A stretch of 64,000 bases of DNA from Ottelia alismoides (GCA_037367405.1 JAZKJV010004148.1:434501-498500), one strand, 5' to 3'; counted from the stretch's first letter, positions 10,830 through 21,564 are shown. Numbers and translations are program-made. The notes: generated by a model from the sequence alone, not told the origin.

Positions 10830-13800
10830 TCAAGGTGGAGCATAGATGTCTATCATGCTCAGCTTGGATGAACATCTCTGAAAAGGTCCTCTGAGCAGTG
10901 GCTTGGTGAATACATCTGCAGTCTGATTTACTGAGCTCACATGTGTAGTAGATATCAATCCTCTCTGGATCAAGTCTCTAGTGTAATGGTAGTCAACTTC
11001 AATATGCTTGGTTCTTTCATGAAAAGCGGGATTGTTGACAATGAATAATGCTGCCTGATTGTCACACTGAAGCTTCATAGGTAGGGGCATAGCTACATGT
11101 AGATCTTCTAATACGGATCGAACCCACATCATTTCCGTGCTGGCTTGAGCCATGGCCCTATATTCAGATTCGGCACTGGACCTTGCCACAACAGTTTGTT
11201 TCTTGCTTTTCCAAGAAGCCAGAGAGCCTCCAACAAAAACTGCGAACCCTGAGGTTGATTTTTGATCCTTAGGGCATCCTGCATAATCTGCATCTGCACA
11301 CGCTAAGATAGATAAATCTGTGCCCTTTCTGAATAGCAACCCTGAACCTGGAGAATACTTCAGATACCTCAGTATCATGTGTATAGCATCCATGTGGACT
11401 TGTCTTGGCTGCTCCATAAATTGACTCACCCTGCTAACTGCAAATGCAATGTCTGGACGAGTTATGGTAATGTAAAGGAGTTTTCCCACCATTTCTCTAT
11501 ATCTCCTCTTATCCACTTCATCAGTATCACCATCATATGACTTCATGCTAGTGTCCATGGGAATACTTGATGGTTTGCATCCATCCATGCCTGTCTCAAT
11601 CAGGAAGTCTGTAATATACTTCCGTTGGGTCATCACCAAGCCCTGTCCATTCCTTGCAAATTCCAACCCCAGAAAATATCTTAGGGTTCCAAGATCCTTT
11701 GTAACAAACTGGCGGCCTAGGAATGCCTTCGCCCTTTCTATGCCCTGAACATCATCTCATGTAACAAGAATATCATCCACGTAGACCATAATGACAACCG
11801 TACCTGCCGATGACTTCTGGACAAACAACGAGTGATCTGCATTTGACCTCTTGAATCTCTGTTGCTCAATAAGGTTGGAAAGCTTCTGGAACCATGCTCT
11901 TGGACTCTGTTTGAGGCCATATATTGCCTTGTGAAGTCTACAGACCATCTGCTTCTCCCCCTCAGCAGTAAACCCATGTGGCTGCTGCATGTAGACTTCC
12001 TCCTGTAGATCCCCATACAGGAAGGCATTCTTGACATCCAGTTGAGATATACTCCATTCACGAACCACAGCCACAGATAAGAGAATACGAAGAGTAGAGT
12101 TTCTCGCCACTGGAGAGAAAGTGTCCATGTAATCTATGCCTTAGGTTTGTGTAAATCCACGGGCGACTAAGCGTGCTTTGTACCGATCCAACGTGCCATC
12201 TGCATGATATTTAACTGTGAAGACCCACTTACAGCTCACAATGGATGCATTAGGAGGCGCAGGAACCAAAGACCATGTGCCACGCGACTGTAAGGCACTT
12301 ATTTCTTCTTCCATAGCTAGTCTCCAGCAATCATTCTTCAAAGCTTCCTGGTAGTTCCGTGGTATATCCACGGAAGACAAGGCTGAGGCAAATCTCTGAA
12401 AGTCACCAGTGAGATGGTGAAACGAAACCTGTGAGGCAAAAGGATAAGAGGCACATAGCCGTCTCTGCTTCCGAATAGCAATCGGAACATCAAGATCATC
12501 ATCTGCTGCACTGGATGGTCGAGTGTCCTCCTGTACCGAAGAATCCTGCACATGTACCAAATCTGACCCGTCAGTAATAATGCCATCTGAACATACCCGA
12601 GGCGTGATGGGTGGCTGATGTGTAGCCTGAGCAGGACCTGACCGACGCATATAGAATTTTGGTAGCGGTGAAACGAGAGGCCGTGGAAGGGGTGGAGGAG
12701 GAGGTGGTGGTGGTGGTGCTGGCATGGAGGCAGGAACAGGGGAAGACTCATGTGAACTCCAAGTAGGTGGTGGAGGAACATAGACATCATCATTGGTAGT
12801 GGATGGTACTAGTTTGTCACCTGCAGGAGAAAAATACACGACAGACTCAAAGAAAGTGATATCAGCACTCACGAAGTACTTCTTATTTGTAGGATCATAA
12901 CACCGGTAGCCCTTCTGAGTCCTGGAATAACCAACGAAGACACACTTGACTGCTCTAGGAGAGAGTTTGTCAAGTCCTGGAGATAGAAGATGAACAAAAG
13001 CCACAGTACCAAAGACCCGTGGAGTCAGTGAGAATAAGTCCTTGTCTGGAAAAATAAGAGAAATAAGTATCTTCTCACCAAGAACAGAGGATGGCATTCG
13101 ATTGACCAGATAACATGCAGTAAGAACAGCGTCCCCCTAGAAAGAAATAGGAGCACAACTCTGAATCAACAGGGTTCGAGTAATATCTAAGAGATGGCGA
13201 TGCTTTCTTTCCGCCACACCATTTTGCTGTGATGTATATGCACATGTGGTTTGGTGAATAATACCCTTAGATGAAAGAAATTTGAGAAAGTGAGCGTGTG
13301 CAAAATTCTAGGGCATTATCAGTCCGAACATATTTGACTGAAGAAGAGAAAACATTGTGCACTTCATTAATTAAATTCTTGATCACATCTCCTGCTTCAG
13401 ATTTATTCTTCAAAAGAAAGACCCATGACACACGAGAGAAATCATCCACTACCACAAGATAAAATATGTATCCCTGATGATCGGGTACACGACTCGGACC
13501 CCATACATCTATATGTAACAACTCGAATGGGGAGCTACTGCTCCGACTCTGACGACTTGGGAAGCTCGACCTATGATGCTTTCCCAACTGACATGCTTCA
13601 CAGCGAAAAGACGAACTAGGAGAGATTTGGGGCAGAAGATGGCGCATTTTCTGGAGCGGAAGGTGACCAAAACGGAGATGCCAGATGTACGGAGAGACTG
13701 GTCCGGCAGAATGAGAGGAGACGCCAGCATAGGAATTCCAAACCAGCCGATATAGACCATTCTGCTCAGAGCCACAGCCAATCACCCTGCCCGTTAGTAT

Positions 13801-14110
13801 GTCCTGAAAAATGAGAGAAGACGGGTCAAATATAGCACGACAATGTAAGTCCTTCGTAATCTGACTAATAGATAACAGATTCATTGAGAACACAGGAGCA
13901 TGTAGGACGTTCTATAGGTGCATAGTGGAGGAAAGGAAGACCTCCCCATGTCCAACAAGGGGTGAATGGGTACCATATGCGATCTGCACTGAACGGCCGT
14001 GAGGAATGTCCCTGTAGGACTGTATTCTATCTCTATCTCGGCAGAGATGATGTGTGGCTCCCGAATCTATAATCCAGTCTGATATATCATGAGACGGTGT
14101 AAATGCAGTA
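10830..14110 (-). pseudogene. Copia pol: protease, integrase, reverse transcriptase, RNase H
   Basis: On the minus strand: protease motif WIIDSGATHHLC near 14075; integrase zinc finger HLRFGH..CEACQLGKH (13590-13690); catalytic Asp residues in HIDVWGP and VRTDNALEF and the Glu in [10 protein letters not shown] (about 13225); reverse transcriptase from KWVFTVKYHADG through LDVKNAFLYGDL to YVDDILVT (11757-12240); RNase H motifs ADADYAGCPKDQKSTSG and SSAESEYRA; the end SMIDIYAPP lies by the polypurine tract. Catalytic residues are intact, but stops occur near 13912, 13138, 12141 and 11757 and a frameshift near 13310, so no polyprotein can be made. Confidence 0.93.
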
Positions 14111-14125
14111 GATCTACATGAGGTA

Positions 14126-14756
14126 CTAGCAGCAGCAGATGAACTGGCGGAGGCTGTAGCAGCAACATCTGAAGGACACCCGACGAATCACCAGATGAAT
14201 GTGGCATAATATCTCGGAGACGTACCACAAGTTCGTCAAATCGATTATCTGCAGTAGATGGTAATGGGGACTGAGAATGCTCTGCAACACGTGCCGATGC
14301 TGGGAACCCATGCTTAGAATAACATGTCTCCTTCGAGTGTCTTGTGCGGTGACAATAGGAGCATGTCTGACTGAAGCGACCACGCCTTCACTGGGGTCCA
14401 CGTCCACGACCACGATCAGAAGGCGGGCCACCTCTCCCACGCGAGACTGCCATCGCTGATGGGGGTGGAGTAGAAGAGCTGGAGGAAACTGGAATGCGAT
14501 TGGGTCTTCTGTAAACATCCTCCACTGGAGGAATAACTGCATCAGCTAGGATCTGAGATCGGGCGGCATCATATTCAGGATCAACAGCCGCAAGTAGAAC
14601 ACCCACCATGGTGGCATTCCAAAACGTCTTCTGCTGTTCAGGAGTGGCAGTGAGTGGAATGGTACTGTATAACTTCTCAAACATCCCTCTTAGGGATGTG
14701 TATAAGGAATGGAGAGGTCTGCCGCTCTGCTTCATTGTGAAAATGTCATGTGCAAC
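14126..14756 (-). pseudogene. Copia gag, C-terminal part with zinc knuckle
   Basis: This continues the gag ORF that starts at 17742, after the element 2 insertion. Helical gag sequence (LYTSLRGMFEKLYSTIPLTA) is followed by an Arg/Gly-rich stretch (GRGRGGPPSDRGRGRG) and a CCHC knuckle CSYCHRTRHSKETC near 14325-14368, which binds RNA. A stop follows GRGRGPQ at about 14388, and a frameshift near 14165 separates it from the protease. Confidence 0.85.
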
Positions 14757-14761
14757 ATCTT

Positions 14762-15272
14762 TGATGCAAAACGGCGTCCGACGTCGATGATAAAATTAAA
14801 TTAATTTGGCGGTGGAATATCGGTGGAGAAGAGAGAGGCTGAGAAGAAGAAAAACTCGTCGGTAACGAGGAGTTGGAGGAGAACCGCGGAGATCGCGTGG
14901 AGGGAGAAGGGAGAGAGAGGGATAAAATGAGATAAACTCAATTTTTCATAATACTTCACTGCCTAACAATACCAGACTACCATCTCTTTATATATGAGAG
15001 ATGGTTTACAAAAATAGTAAACAATTTAAAATTGACAACCAACTTTATCCTAATTGGACTCTGACAACTTCCAATTGACCTCTAATTACTCTAATTAGAC
15101 TCTAACTAATTAATTGACCAAAATTACAATTAAAATCTACGAAATAAACGTTGAGATCACATGCGATCTCAATTATTTAATTAGACTATTACGACCACTA
15201 AAAACGTAATTAAAATTGATGACTAATTAATTAAATAAACGCGGCCCTATAATTTGCGATCACGCTGCATCA
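14762..15272 (-). repeat. 3' LTR of element 2
   Basis: Near-identical to 16894-17407. The hairpin AATTCGTC..GACGAATT (15292-15311) and the purine-rich minus-strand GCGGCGGAGAG lie directly inside it. Confidence 0.92.
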
Positions 15273-15814
15273 ACTCTCCGCCGCTTTGAAAAATTCGTCT
15301 CCCGACGAATTGCTGGATCTGCAGGTTTGGAGGGTGATTCGGCGCATTCTGTCGTATTCTGGAAGAACTGATGTGGAGCGGACGGCGGAATCCATACGCG
15401 GGCGGGGATGATGCGGCCGTCGTGGTTGAAGAACAGGTGCGGCGCGAATGGCGGCGTCATCTCGATTGTTGACTCCTTCCCGTGATGCTCAAAAAATTGA
15501 TGTGGCATGGAGACTATGGCCCTTGGAGAGTCCATGGTGAAGCAATGGCACAAGGAGAGGAAAAGAGGAGATGTGGCTAAAGAATGAAGCCATGGGGTCC
15601 TTTTATAGGGAAAGCCCAAGGCCCTAGTCCTATTAGGATAAGGAAAATCCCCAAATCTCTGATTTCCAGCCTCTTTTCTTAAATATTTTGGCCGCCGGGG
15701 GTGTGGGTGCAATTTTCGCACCCCTTCATTTTTCTCTCCTTTCATGATGCTTTGGACCTTTCTGTAAATAGAGAACTTAGCCAATTTGATTTTGCAATTT
15801 TTCCCATTAACCAT
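15260..15814 (-). CDS. Second ORF of element 2, unknown
   Basis: An open frame of 184 codons that runs through the hairpin and polypurine region into the 3' LTR, ending FSKRRRVDAA. The central part has a Pro/Phe-rich repeat (PHQFFEHHG, PHLFFNHDG, PHQFFQN), three units of about 20 residues. The basic C-terminus resembles that of element 1 because the DNA around the polypurine tract is shared. No known domain; it may be non-coding. Confidence 0.3.
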   Translation of the reverse strand: MVNGKNCKIKLAKFSIYRKVQSIMKGEKNEGVRKLHPHPRRPKYLRKEAGNQRFGDFPYPNRTRALGFPYKRTPWLHSLATSPLFLSLCHCFTMDSPRAIVSMPHQFFEHHGKESTIEMTPPFAPHLFFNHDGRIIPARVWIPPSAPHQFFQNTTECAESPSKPADPAIRRETNFSKRRRVDAA

Positions 15815-16183
15815 CCAATCCCCAAATCTCAGGGATTCGGTTCCTGGAGATGTCGATGTCGATAGGGTTCTCTTCCACGAAAGGCGGCGGTGTGACCTCG
15901 GAACCCAAGGGCGGCGCCGACCTGGGCGACGCGGGCTGGGGATCGTGGTTGCGGGACTGCGCGCGCGGGGCTGAGGACGATCGCGCGGGGTTTCTTGCTG
16001 GAGGCGGCGCGCGGTGCCGTGGTGATCGTGGAGGGGCGAGCTGAGGGGGTTCGATGGGAGGGTCAGGCGATACCGGGGGCTTTGGCGGGTGGGTTGCGAA
16101 GGCGCAGGGCGAGGGAAGGCGGCGCTGGGGAAGAAGCGGGCTGGGGTGAGGGTGTTCGGCGAGGGAGAGAACAGGTGATCGGG

Positions 16184-16879
16184 TTAGGGGGCGGCTGGCG
16201 GGGGTAGGAGGGTGATGGGTAAGGGGTTGGCGTGAGGGGCGCTGGGTGCTGGTGGACGGGGATTGGCGCGTGGGGTTAGGGCGATGGCGGGAGGAGGGGA
16301 GGCCTGGGGAGAGGTGGCGAGAGGGCGAGTGGCGCGGTTTGGTGGGGCATCGGAGGCGGCAGGAGGGGTGGGTAGAATCACGCTCGGGAGGGCGTATGGC
16401 GCTGCGGGAGGGGTCACCAGCGGGGTTGGGCCCTGGATCGGGGCCGCCGGGATTGGGGAATGGCCTGGGAAGCCCTGCGAAGGAGTTGTTGGGAGGGTGG
16501 GGCTCACCGGGGTTGAGTTTGGCGGCGACGGTAGGTCCGAAACCTCATGGACAACAACCTTTTCATTGGTTTTATCTTCTAAAACGGTCTGGACAGCGGC
16601 CGGGTCTTCATTTACGGCGACGTTTTCTTCGTCAAAACTCGCGGTAGCGGCTTCGGTGGTTGACGGCTTCGATTGGGCGTCGCAGTAGGCCTCAAAGAAG
16701 GCCATTAGGTTCCGAGACATGGATTGGAAGTTGTTCTGCAAATCACGTACCATGTGTTCCGTCTCTTTGAAGGAGGCGTCGATGGTGGAGATGGCTCGTT
16801 GTGTTTGTTCGGATGAACGATGATGCCGGTGCGAGCGCTTGGACGGATCGTTAGATCGTGAGGACGACCTAGATGCCAT
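16184..16879 (-). CDS. Gag-like ORF of element 2
   Basis: A 231-codon ORF whose ATG at 16879 directly abuts the primer site. The first 35 residues are rich in Ser, Arg and His (MASRSSSRSNDPSKRSHRHH). A probable helical segment follows (residues about 30-75, ISTIDASFKETEHMVRDLQ). After residue 100 it is a long Pro/Ala/Ser-rich tail. The N-terminus and its place match the decayed copy at 22102. No zinc knuckle or enzyme motif. A structural Gag-like role is inferred only from position. Confidence 0.5.
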   Translation of the reverse strand: MASRSSSRSNDPSKRSHRHHRSSEQTQRAISTIDASFKETEHMVRDLQNNFQSMSRNLMAFFEAYCDAQSKPSTTEAATASFDEENVAVNEDPAAVQTVLEDKTNEKVVVHEVSDLPSPPNSTPVSPTLPTTPSQGFPGHSPIPAAPIQGPTPLVTPPAAPYALPSVILPTPPAASDAPPNRATRPLATSPQASPPPAIALTPRANPRPPAPSAPHANPLPITLLPPPAAP

Positions 16880-16891
16880 GCTCTGATACCA
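16880..16891 (-). other. Primer binding site, initiator-Met tRNA type (element 2)
   Basis: The minus strand reads TGGTATCAGAGC between the 5' LTR (from 16894) and the ATG at 16879. Confidence 0.88.
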
Positions 16892-16893
16892 AT

Positions 16894-17407
16894 TGATGCA
16901 AAACGGCGTCCGACGTCGATGATAAAATTAAATTAATTTGGCGGTGGAATATCGGTGGAGAAGAGAGAGGTTGAGAAGAAGAAAAACTCGTCGGTAACGA
17001 GGGGTTGGAGGAGGAGAACCGCGGAGATCGCGTGGAGGGAGAAGGGAGAGAGAGGGATAAAATGAGATAAACTCAATTTTTCATAATACTTCACTGCCTA
17101 ACAATACCGGACTATCATCTCTTTATATAGGAGAGACGGTTTACAAAAATAGTAAACAATTTAAAATTGACAACCAACTTTATCCTAATTGGACTCTGAC
17201 AACTTCCAATTGACCTCTAATTACTCTAATTAGACTCTAACTAATTAATTGACCAAAATTACAATTAAAATCTACGAAATAAACGTTGAGATCACAGGCG
17301 ATCTCAATTATTTAATTAGACTATTACGACCACTAAAAACGTAATTAAAATTGATGACTAATTAAATAAATAAACGCGGCCCTATAATTTGCGATCACGC
17401 TGCATCA
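16894..17407 (-). repeat. 5' LTR of element 2
   Basis: Direct repeat of 14762-15272, followed by the target duplication ATCTT. Confidence 0.92.
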
Positions 17408-17412
17408 ATCTT

Positions 17413-17742
17413 GGTCTCATTTCGCACCTGTGAATATGTAGCGGCGAGAATGTCCCACATCGCCTTAGCAGTGGGCTGATGGAGGACGTTATTAGCAATC
17501 TCCATCGTCAATGTACCAGACAACCAGACCTTTGCGTAGGAGTCATCAGCCTCCCATGAGGCGTATATCCCTGTCTTCTCTGCGGGCTCATCCTCGGTAA
17601 GAATGTGCTTCTTACCATTCGACTTCATGAGGCTCATGAACTGCATAGCCCAGAGCTCATAGTTAGACCCGTCAATCTTCACTATTGGCGCAAGACCTTT
17701 GAATGCGTCGGTGGAGGGCATATCGACCTTCGATTCTGACAT
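17413..17742 (-). pseudogene. Copia gag, N-terminal part
   Basis: The ORF begins at 17742 (MSESKVDMPSTDAFKG) and runs in frame until element 2 breaks it at ATYSQVRNETKI. The motif LDGSNYELWAMQF-like sequence (KIDGSNYELWAMQF) and WDILAATYS are typical of copia Gag (UBN2 type), which forms the particle. The protein continues at 14756. Confidence 0.85.
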
Positions 17743-18291
17743 ACTGCCGCTGGAGAAGAACTAGGGTATGTAGACAAGATAATGAATGCCTACACCAACT
17801 GCATCGGATTTGAGTGCGTATGTAGACGTTACGCACTCAAATCCATATATCGGCGGAAGAGACGAGGTGGACTAGGGCACGCCTTAGATGAGGCCTACAA
17901 CCCTCACAGCGGCAAGGATGCCGCCTGGTATGCCGCGGTTGGATCGGCGCGGCAGGGATGTGCGCGGCAGGGGGGGTGCCGCCTGGGACGGGTCGGCGGC
18001 AGGCTGGGATGCCGCCTGGGAGTTCCGCGACAGGTTGGGTGCCGCCTGGGGCCTTCGGCGACGGGCTGGGATGCCGCCTGGGGCCTTGGGCGACGAGCTG
18101 GGTGCTGCCTGGAGCTTCGGCGGCGGGCTGGAGAGCCGCCTAGGGCCTTCGGCGGCTAGAGAGAGAGAGAGGCGGCGGGGAGGAAGCCGCTGCGGAGGGA
18201 GGGGCGGTGGGTGGAGGAGCCGGAGATCGGCGCCGAGAAGGAGAGGACGGCGGGTGGGGAGGGGGCGGCGGGTTTGGAGAGCCCTAGGGCG
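17743..18291 (-). other. Copia 5' leader, strongly GC-rich
   Basis: This is the untranslated leader between primer site and gag. Segment 17920-18140 is very GC-rich and holds four to five imperfect units around GGGATGCCGCCTGGG(G/A), about 30-45 bp apart. Open frames here on the plus strand are products of the composition. Confidence 0.7.
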
Positions 18292-18303
18292 GCTCTGATA
18301 CCA
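18292..18303 (-). other. Primer binding site of the copia element
   Basis: The minus strand reads TGGTATCAGAGC directly against the 5' LTR, complementary to initiator-Met tRNA. Confidence 0.9.
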
Positions 18304-18458
18304 TGTTGGGAAAAGAGACTTCGATAATCATTCAGAAAACCCTAGGCTCTCTTATACAGGGAGAGACCTAAAGGGTAAATTACACAGTGGTCTATAAAAG
18401 ACAAAGAAATAACGACACGATACATAAAGAGATAATAGTAATAAGAACTATCTCTACA
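18304..18458 (-). repeat. 5' LTR of the copia element
   Basis: 155 bp, TGTTGGGAAA..CTCTACA on the plus strand, nearly identical to the uninterrupted parts of 10251-10822. Confidence 0.93.
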
Positions 18459-18742
18459 GTTATCATACACGAAAAGATCGGATTCTAAATGATGCGATCA
18501 GAAAGAAAGTTGGTGTAGCTCCGATAGAGGATAAGATGAGAGAAAACCGCTTAAGATAGTTTGCACATTTGCGAAGGAGATCGGTTGATGCACTAGTTAG
18601 AAGATGCAAGATTTGAGATGTTGAGCCGGTTAAGAGAGGACGAGGGAGGCCCAAGAAGTGTCGGAATGAGACTATTCGAAGGGATCTTAGTTGTTTGGAT
18701 TTAAGCTTGAGAATGACCCAACTAGATATGAATGGAGGCAAA
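18459..18742 (+). mobile_element. RTE-type LINE copy 2, second segment
   Basis: The sequence resumes after the copia target duplication with GATCGGATTC..GATGCG, homologous to copy 1 at 7323. It ends at GAATGGAGGCAAA, where an L1-type fragment is inserted. Confidence 0.85.
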
Positions 18743-19343
18743 TTTCTCCGACCGGCATTTTGAGGAGTTCTTGGCGCTGCTGGACGCTGTGGGGAGTGTG
18801 GATCCCCCTGGTGGGGGTAGAGATCACTGGCTCTGGAAGGAGGGGTCCTTCTCGGTTAGGGGCGCGTACGGGGCCATTTCTAGGCCGCCGGCGGCGGCTT
18901 CGGAGGTCCTGAACAGGGACTGTACTATTATTTGGGGGCTCAATCTTCCGGAGCGTGTGGGGATTTTCCTGTGGCTTCTTAGGTGCAAGAGGCTGATGAC
19001 GCGTGATCGGTGCGTGAAACTCGTGGGCATCATCTCGGAAAAATGCTTAATTTGTGATAATGCTATCGAATCAGTGGAGCATCTCTTTTTTACATGCCCT
19101 GTGATATCGCAGATATGGCTGGATGCGGGGATACTGTGGTGCCGGTCCGACGAGTTCCTTGCTTTTTGGAATACGGTCTATGAAAATAGGGCGAGACCCA
19201 GAAGGGAACGACTTCACCCAATGGCTATTCTGTGGGCGATTTGGCGTAGCAGAAACGATTTGATGTTCTCGGGTCAGAGGTTCTACAAAGAAAATGTGCA
19301 ATGCTATACAAGGAGGCTGGTAGATGAGTGGTCGTTGCGTTGA
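18743..19343 (+). pseudogene. L1 ORF2 C-terminal zinc-binding domain (zf-RVT)
   Basis: An open frame ending at 19343 matches the C-terminal zinc-binding domain common behind plant L1 reverse transcriptases. It shows HWLWKEGSFSVRGAYG, IIWGLNLPERVGIFLWLL and the metal site CLICDNAIESVEHLFFTC (CX2C..HX4C), then AILWAIWRSRNDLMF. Endonuclease and reverse transcriptase are missing because of 5' truncation. The frame is intact, which suggests a fairly young insertion, but there is no promoter of its own. Confidence 0.85.
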
Positions 19344-19478
19344 GCCGCTTATGTACTTTTGTATTTTTGGGTGGTAAACAGTGCGTTGTAACCTCTCTAC
19401 TGTTTTAGTTATTTATATATTTTTGATGGGGCGGGCACCACCGAGTGCTTCCCCCTACCTTGCAGCTTTCAAAAAAAA
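18743..19478 (+). mobile_element. 5'-truncated L1-type LINE
   Basis: Inserted in the RTE 3' end with the 12-bp duplication AATGGAGGCAAA (18731-18742 and 19479-19490, overlapping the A-tail). A run of ten A (19471-19480) ends it, as in L1 retrotransposition. Only the 3' end of ORF2 is present. Confidence 0.88.
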
Positions 19479-19545
19479 AATGGAGGCAAAAAATCTATGT
19501 AGCTGACCCTACTTAATTGTGAGAAAAGGCTTTGTTGTTATAATG
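19479..19545 (+). mobile_element. RTE-type LINE copy 2, 3' end
   Basis: TGGAGGCAAAAAATCTATGT..GAAAAGGCTTTGTTGTTA matches the 3' end of copy 1 (7500-7560) and closes the element. Confidence 0.85.
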
Positions 19546-19844
19546 GTAATGGATTCGTATAAACATCCTTAAATTGATTTATTGTTCGAATTCTTAATTG
19601 CTAAGGTAGTCAAATGAGTTGTCTTGCCTACTAGGTCATTGAGCCCAAATTCGAGCCGACTCTAAAGAATTGAAAGCTATGTTTGGGCTTGGAAATCACT
19701 ATCAAGTCTGAGTTCGAGATAGGCTAGCTAGGTTTGACGTAATAGGCTCAATAAGAACATCTACTATCTTTTTGCTTGGGTCGGGACAAAGATCTCTACT
19801 AAGAACATCTACAATCATCTACACAACTGTTCGGAGGTACCAAC
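19546..19844 (+). other. Intron sequence, no gene seen
   Basis: Contains GAGCCCAAATTCGAGCC and GAGTTCGAGATAGGCTAG tracts like those in 3960-4110; possibly a worn MITE without recognisable ends. Confidence 0.4.
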
Positions 19845-20285
19845 AACGGATTTAACTCAAGACCTGCGTTTGATTTCGGCCGCAAAGATACCACTGAGGG
19901 TTTAAGTTTTCCTCTGGTGCCTTCGGAGGAATCAGATCTGCGACAAGATGAGAAGGGCACGCATTTTTGGCACTCGTGATATAATCTGCGATAGATGCCG
20001 GGAACTTCAGGAGGATGCCGACCACATCTTTTTCACTTGCCGCTATTCAACGGAGATTTGGCAGGCCTTAAACCTCGCCTGGTTGCGGCACGGGAACGCA
20101 ACACTCTTTTGGCAGTCCATCAGGAGGGTCGGTTTTGGCTCCTCAGACGATATCTTTATAGAGTTTGCAGCGTTATGGGCGATTTGGCAAGGAAAAATGA
20201 CTGTATGTTTAGGAGCGTTAGATTCTATCCCGAAAATGTTTTGATTCACTGTAACGCCCTCTATAATTCCTGGATTTCGCGCTAA
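19845..20285 (+). pseudogene. Second L1-type LINE 3' fragment (zf-RVT)
   Basis: Translation gives ARIFGTRDIICDRCRELQ.. and HIFFTC, with the CX2C..HX4C metal site, then AALWAIWQGK. After a one-base loss near 20190 it continues in another frame as NDCMFRSVRFYPENVLIH to NALYNSWISR and a stop at 20283. It is a different, more diverged L1 family than 18743-19478. Its 5' boundary and target duplication were not found. Confidence 0.75.
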
Positions 20286-20633
20286 TATGTAAAAGTCTCT
20301 TCTCAATATAACTAGCGGTAACTCCTATCTTGGTAGTTCACCCGAATTTATCTTAAAACAATAGGCTCAATAAACACCTGAATGAATAACTATAACACTT
20401 GTTTGATGACCATTTGTTAGAGTTCTTTTCAAATATCCTTCGCCATTCTTAAGTATTGTATTGTGACTAATGAATGACCATATTAAATATTTATAATATT
20501 TGTTGTTTCAATCACCTAACTTTTTTTTGAGAATCACTTAGATTAATTATTAACAATTAACTAGAGCTTTTTGGTTAGATTTGCCTTTATTTTTGTTTTA
20601 TTACTTGGCAGTGCAAGTAATTTATCAATACAA

Positions 20634-20706
20634 CAACAAAGCCTTTTCCCACATTAGAAGTCATAGTATATTAGATTGTTCTCTATTAGAAAATTATTTG
20701 TATTGA
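20634..20706 (-). mobile_element. 73-bp remnant of RTE LINE insertion
   Basis: CAACAAAGCCTTTTCCCACATT is the reverse complement of the RTE 3' end. The insert is bracketed by an exact 20-bp duplication (20614-20633 and 20707-20726), so this is a complete but almost wholly 5'-truncated insertion, not a decayed fragment. Confidence 0.8.
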
Positions 20707-20726
20707 CAAGTAATTTATCAATACAA

Positions 20727-21564
20727 ATAAATTTTACCTCACTTCTGAGGCACTGTCTTGCCACAGACTAGTGGCATGTAGATCGATTTCACTAGCTTAC
20801 AAGTCAAGTTTTTGCAAATGACATCAACTATAATGGGATCTAAAGACCATTTTCACTCTCGTGAGGCTTCAACAAGTACATATTTTTCATTCTCGTATCT
20901 ATATAGAGCTGCTATTTAACAACTGATTCAGAGTCATTCATTCCTAGTATACAAGCTATATTTTAGGAAATTATAGGGGTAATTTATATAGTTTAGATTT
21001 GAGAAGCTTTATATAGTCAAGATTTGACTTTTATATAGTTTAATAACTATAAAAAACTATTAGGTTATAAAAGCCTCTCTTTGAAATGTCACTACAAGGC
21101 AATTAGATCTCATAAGCCCATTCACATGTATTAAGAGCTGAGTTCAAGAATGATGACAACGAGGGGAGATATCTAGTAGCGGAGGAAACATAACTCAGTA
21201 AGTGAGAGGCTAGGGTGAGTGTATTGCATGGGAATTGCCTATTTGCTTGTGGGAAGTATGACTTTTGCACGCTGCAATCTAGTTATTTTTACTGAAGGGT
21301 TGAGCAGTGGTGCCTAGTCATTGCGAAGAACACTTGCCCCTCCCCCTAGTGTCTTACCGAGGCTTCTTCTTCGAGTCCTGTCATGATCGTGCACTTGAGA
21401 ACAATCTTGATGGTTTTAGGTGATCTCTCAATTCAATACTCCTTAGATTGCCTTTTTAATGAATTATTATCTTCGGGCATATTCATCAATTTCTTTTTGA
21501 ATATATTAATAAGTACTATAAACTCCTTTTAGGAAGAACTACTAAAAGAATAAATTGTTCCAAG
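20727..21564 (+). other. Intron sequence, no gene seen
   Basis: AT-rich with short ORFs only. TTATATAGTTTAGA/TTATATAGTCAAGA repeats lie at 20977-21050. Nothing else is recognised. Confidence 0.4.

Larger units (their letters stand above)
14762..17407 (-). mobile_element. Small non-autonomous LTR retrotransposon (element 2)
   Basis: LTRs of 511 and 514 bp (14762-15272 and 16894-17407) begin TGATGCA and end TGCATCA. The 5-bp duplication ATCTT (14757-14761 and 17408-17412) shows insertion into the copia gag ORF. The internal 1621 bp carries two ORFs but no enzyme domain. Termini, primer site, hairpin and polypurine region match element 1 although the internal proteins differ. It is younger than the copia element it interrupts. 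Confidence 0.93.
10251..18458 (-). mobile_element. Ty1/copia retrotransposon, inactive, with nested insertions
   Basis: Inserted in LINE copy 2 with the 5-bp duplication GTTAT (10246-10250 and 18459-18463). LTRs begin TGTTGGGAAA and end in ACA; without the nested MITE each is 155 bp, short for copia. The minus-strand order is gag, protease, integrase, reverse transcriptase, RNase H, the copia order. It is interrupted by element 2 (14762-17407) and by MITE A (10393-10801). Several stops and frameshifts make it inactive. Confidence 0.95.

Noticed and set aside
15786..16688. Several Gly/Arg-rich plus-strand ORFs
   Set aside because: They lie opposite the Pro/Ala-rich ORF of element 2 in GC-rich DNA and reflect composition only.
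17782..18298. Gly/Arg-rich plus-strand ORFs with short repeats
   Set aside because: This is the copia 5' leader; frames are open because of high GC and a short repeat.
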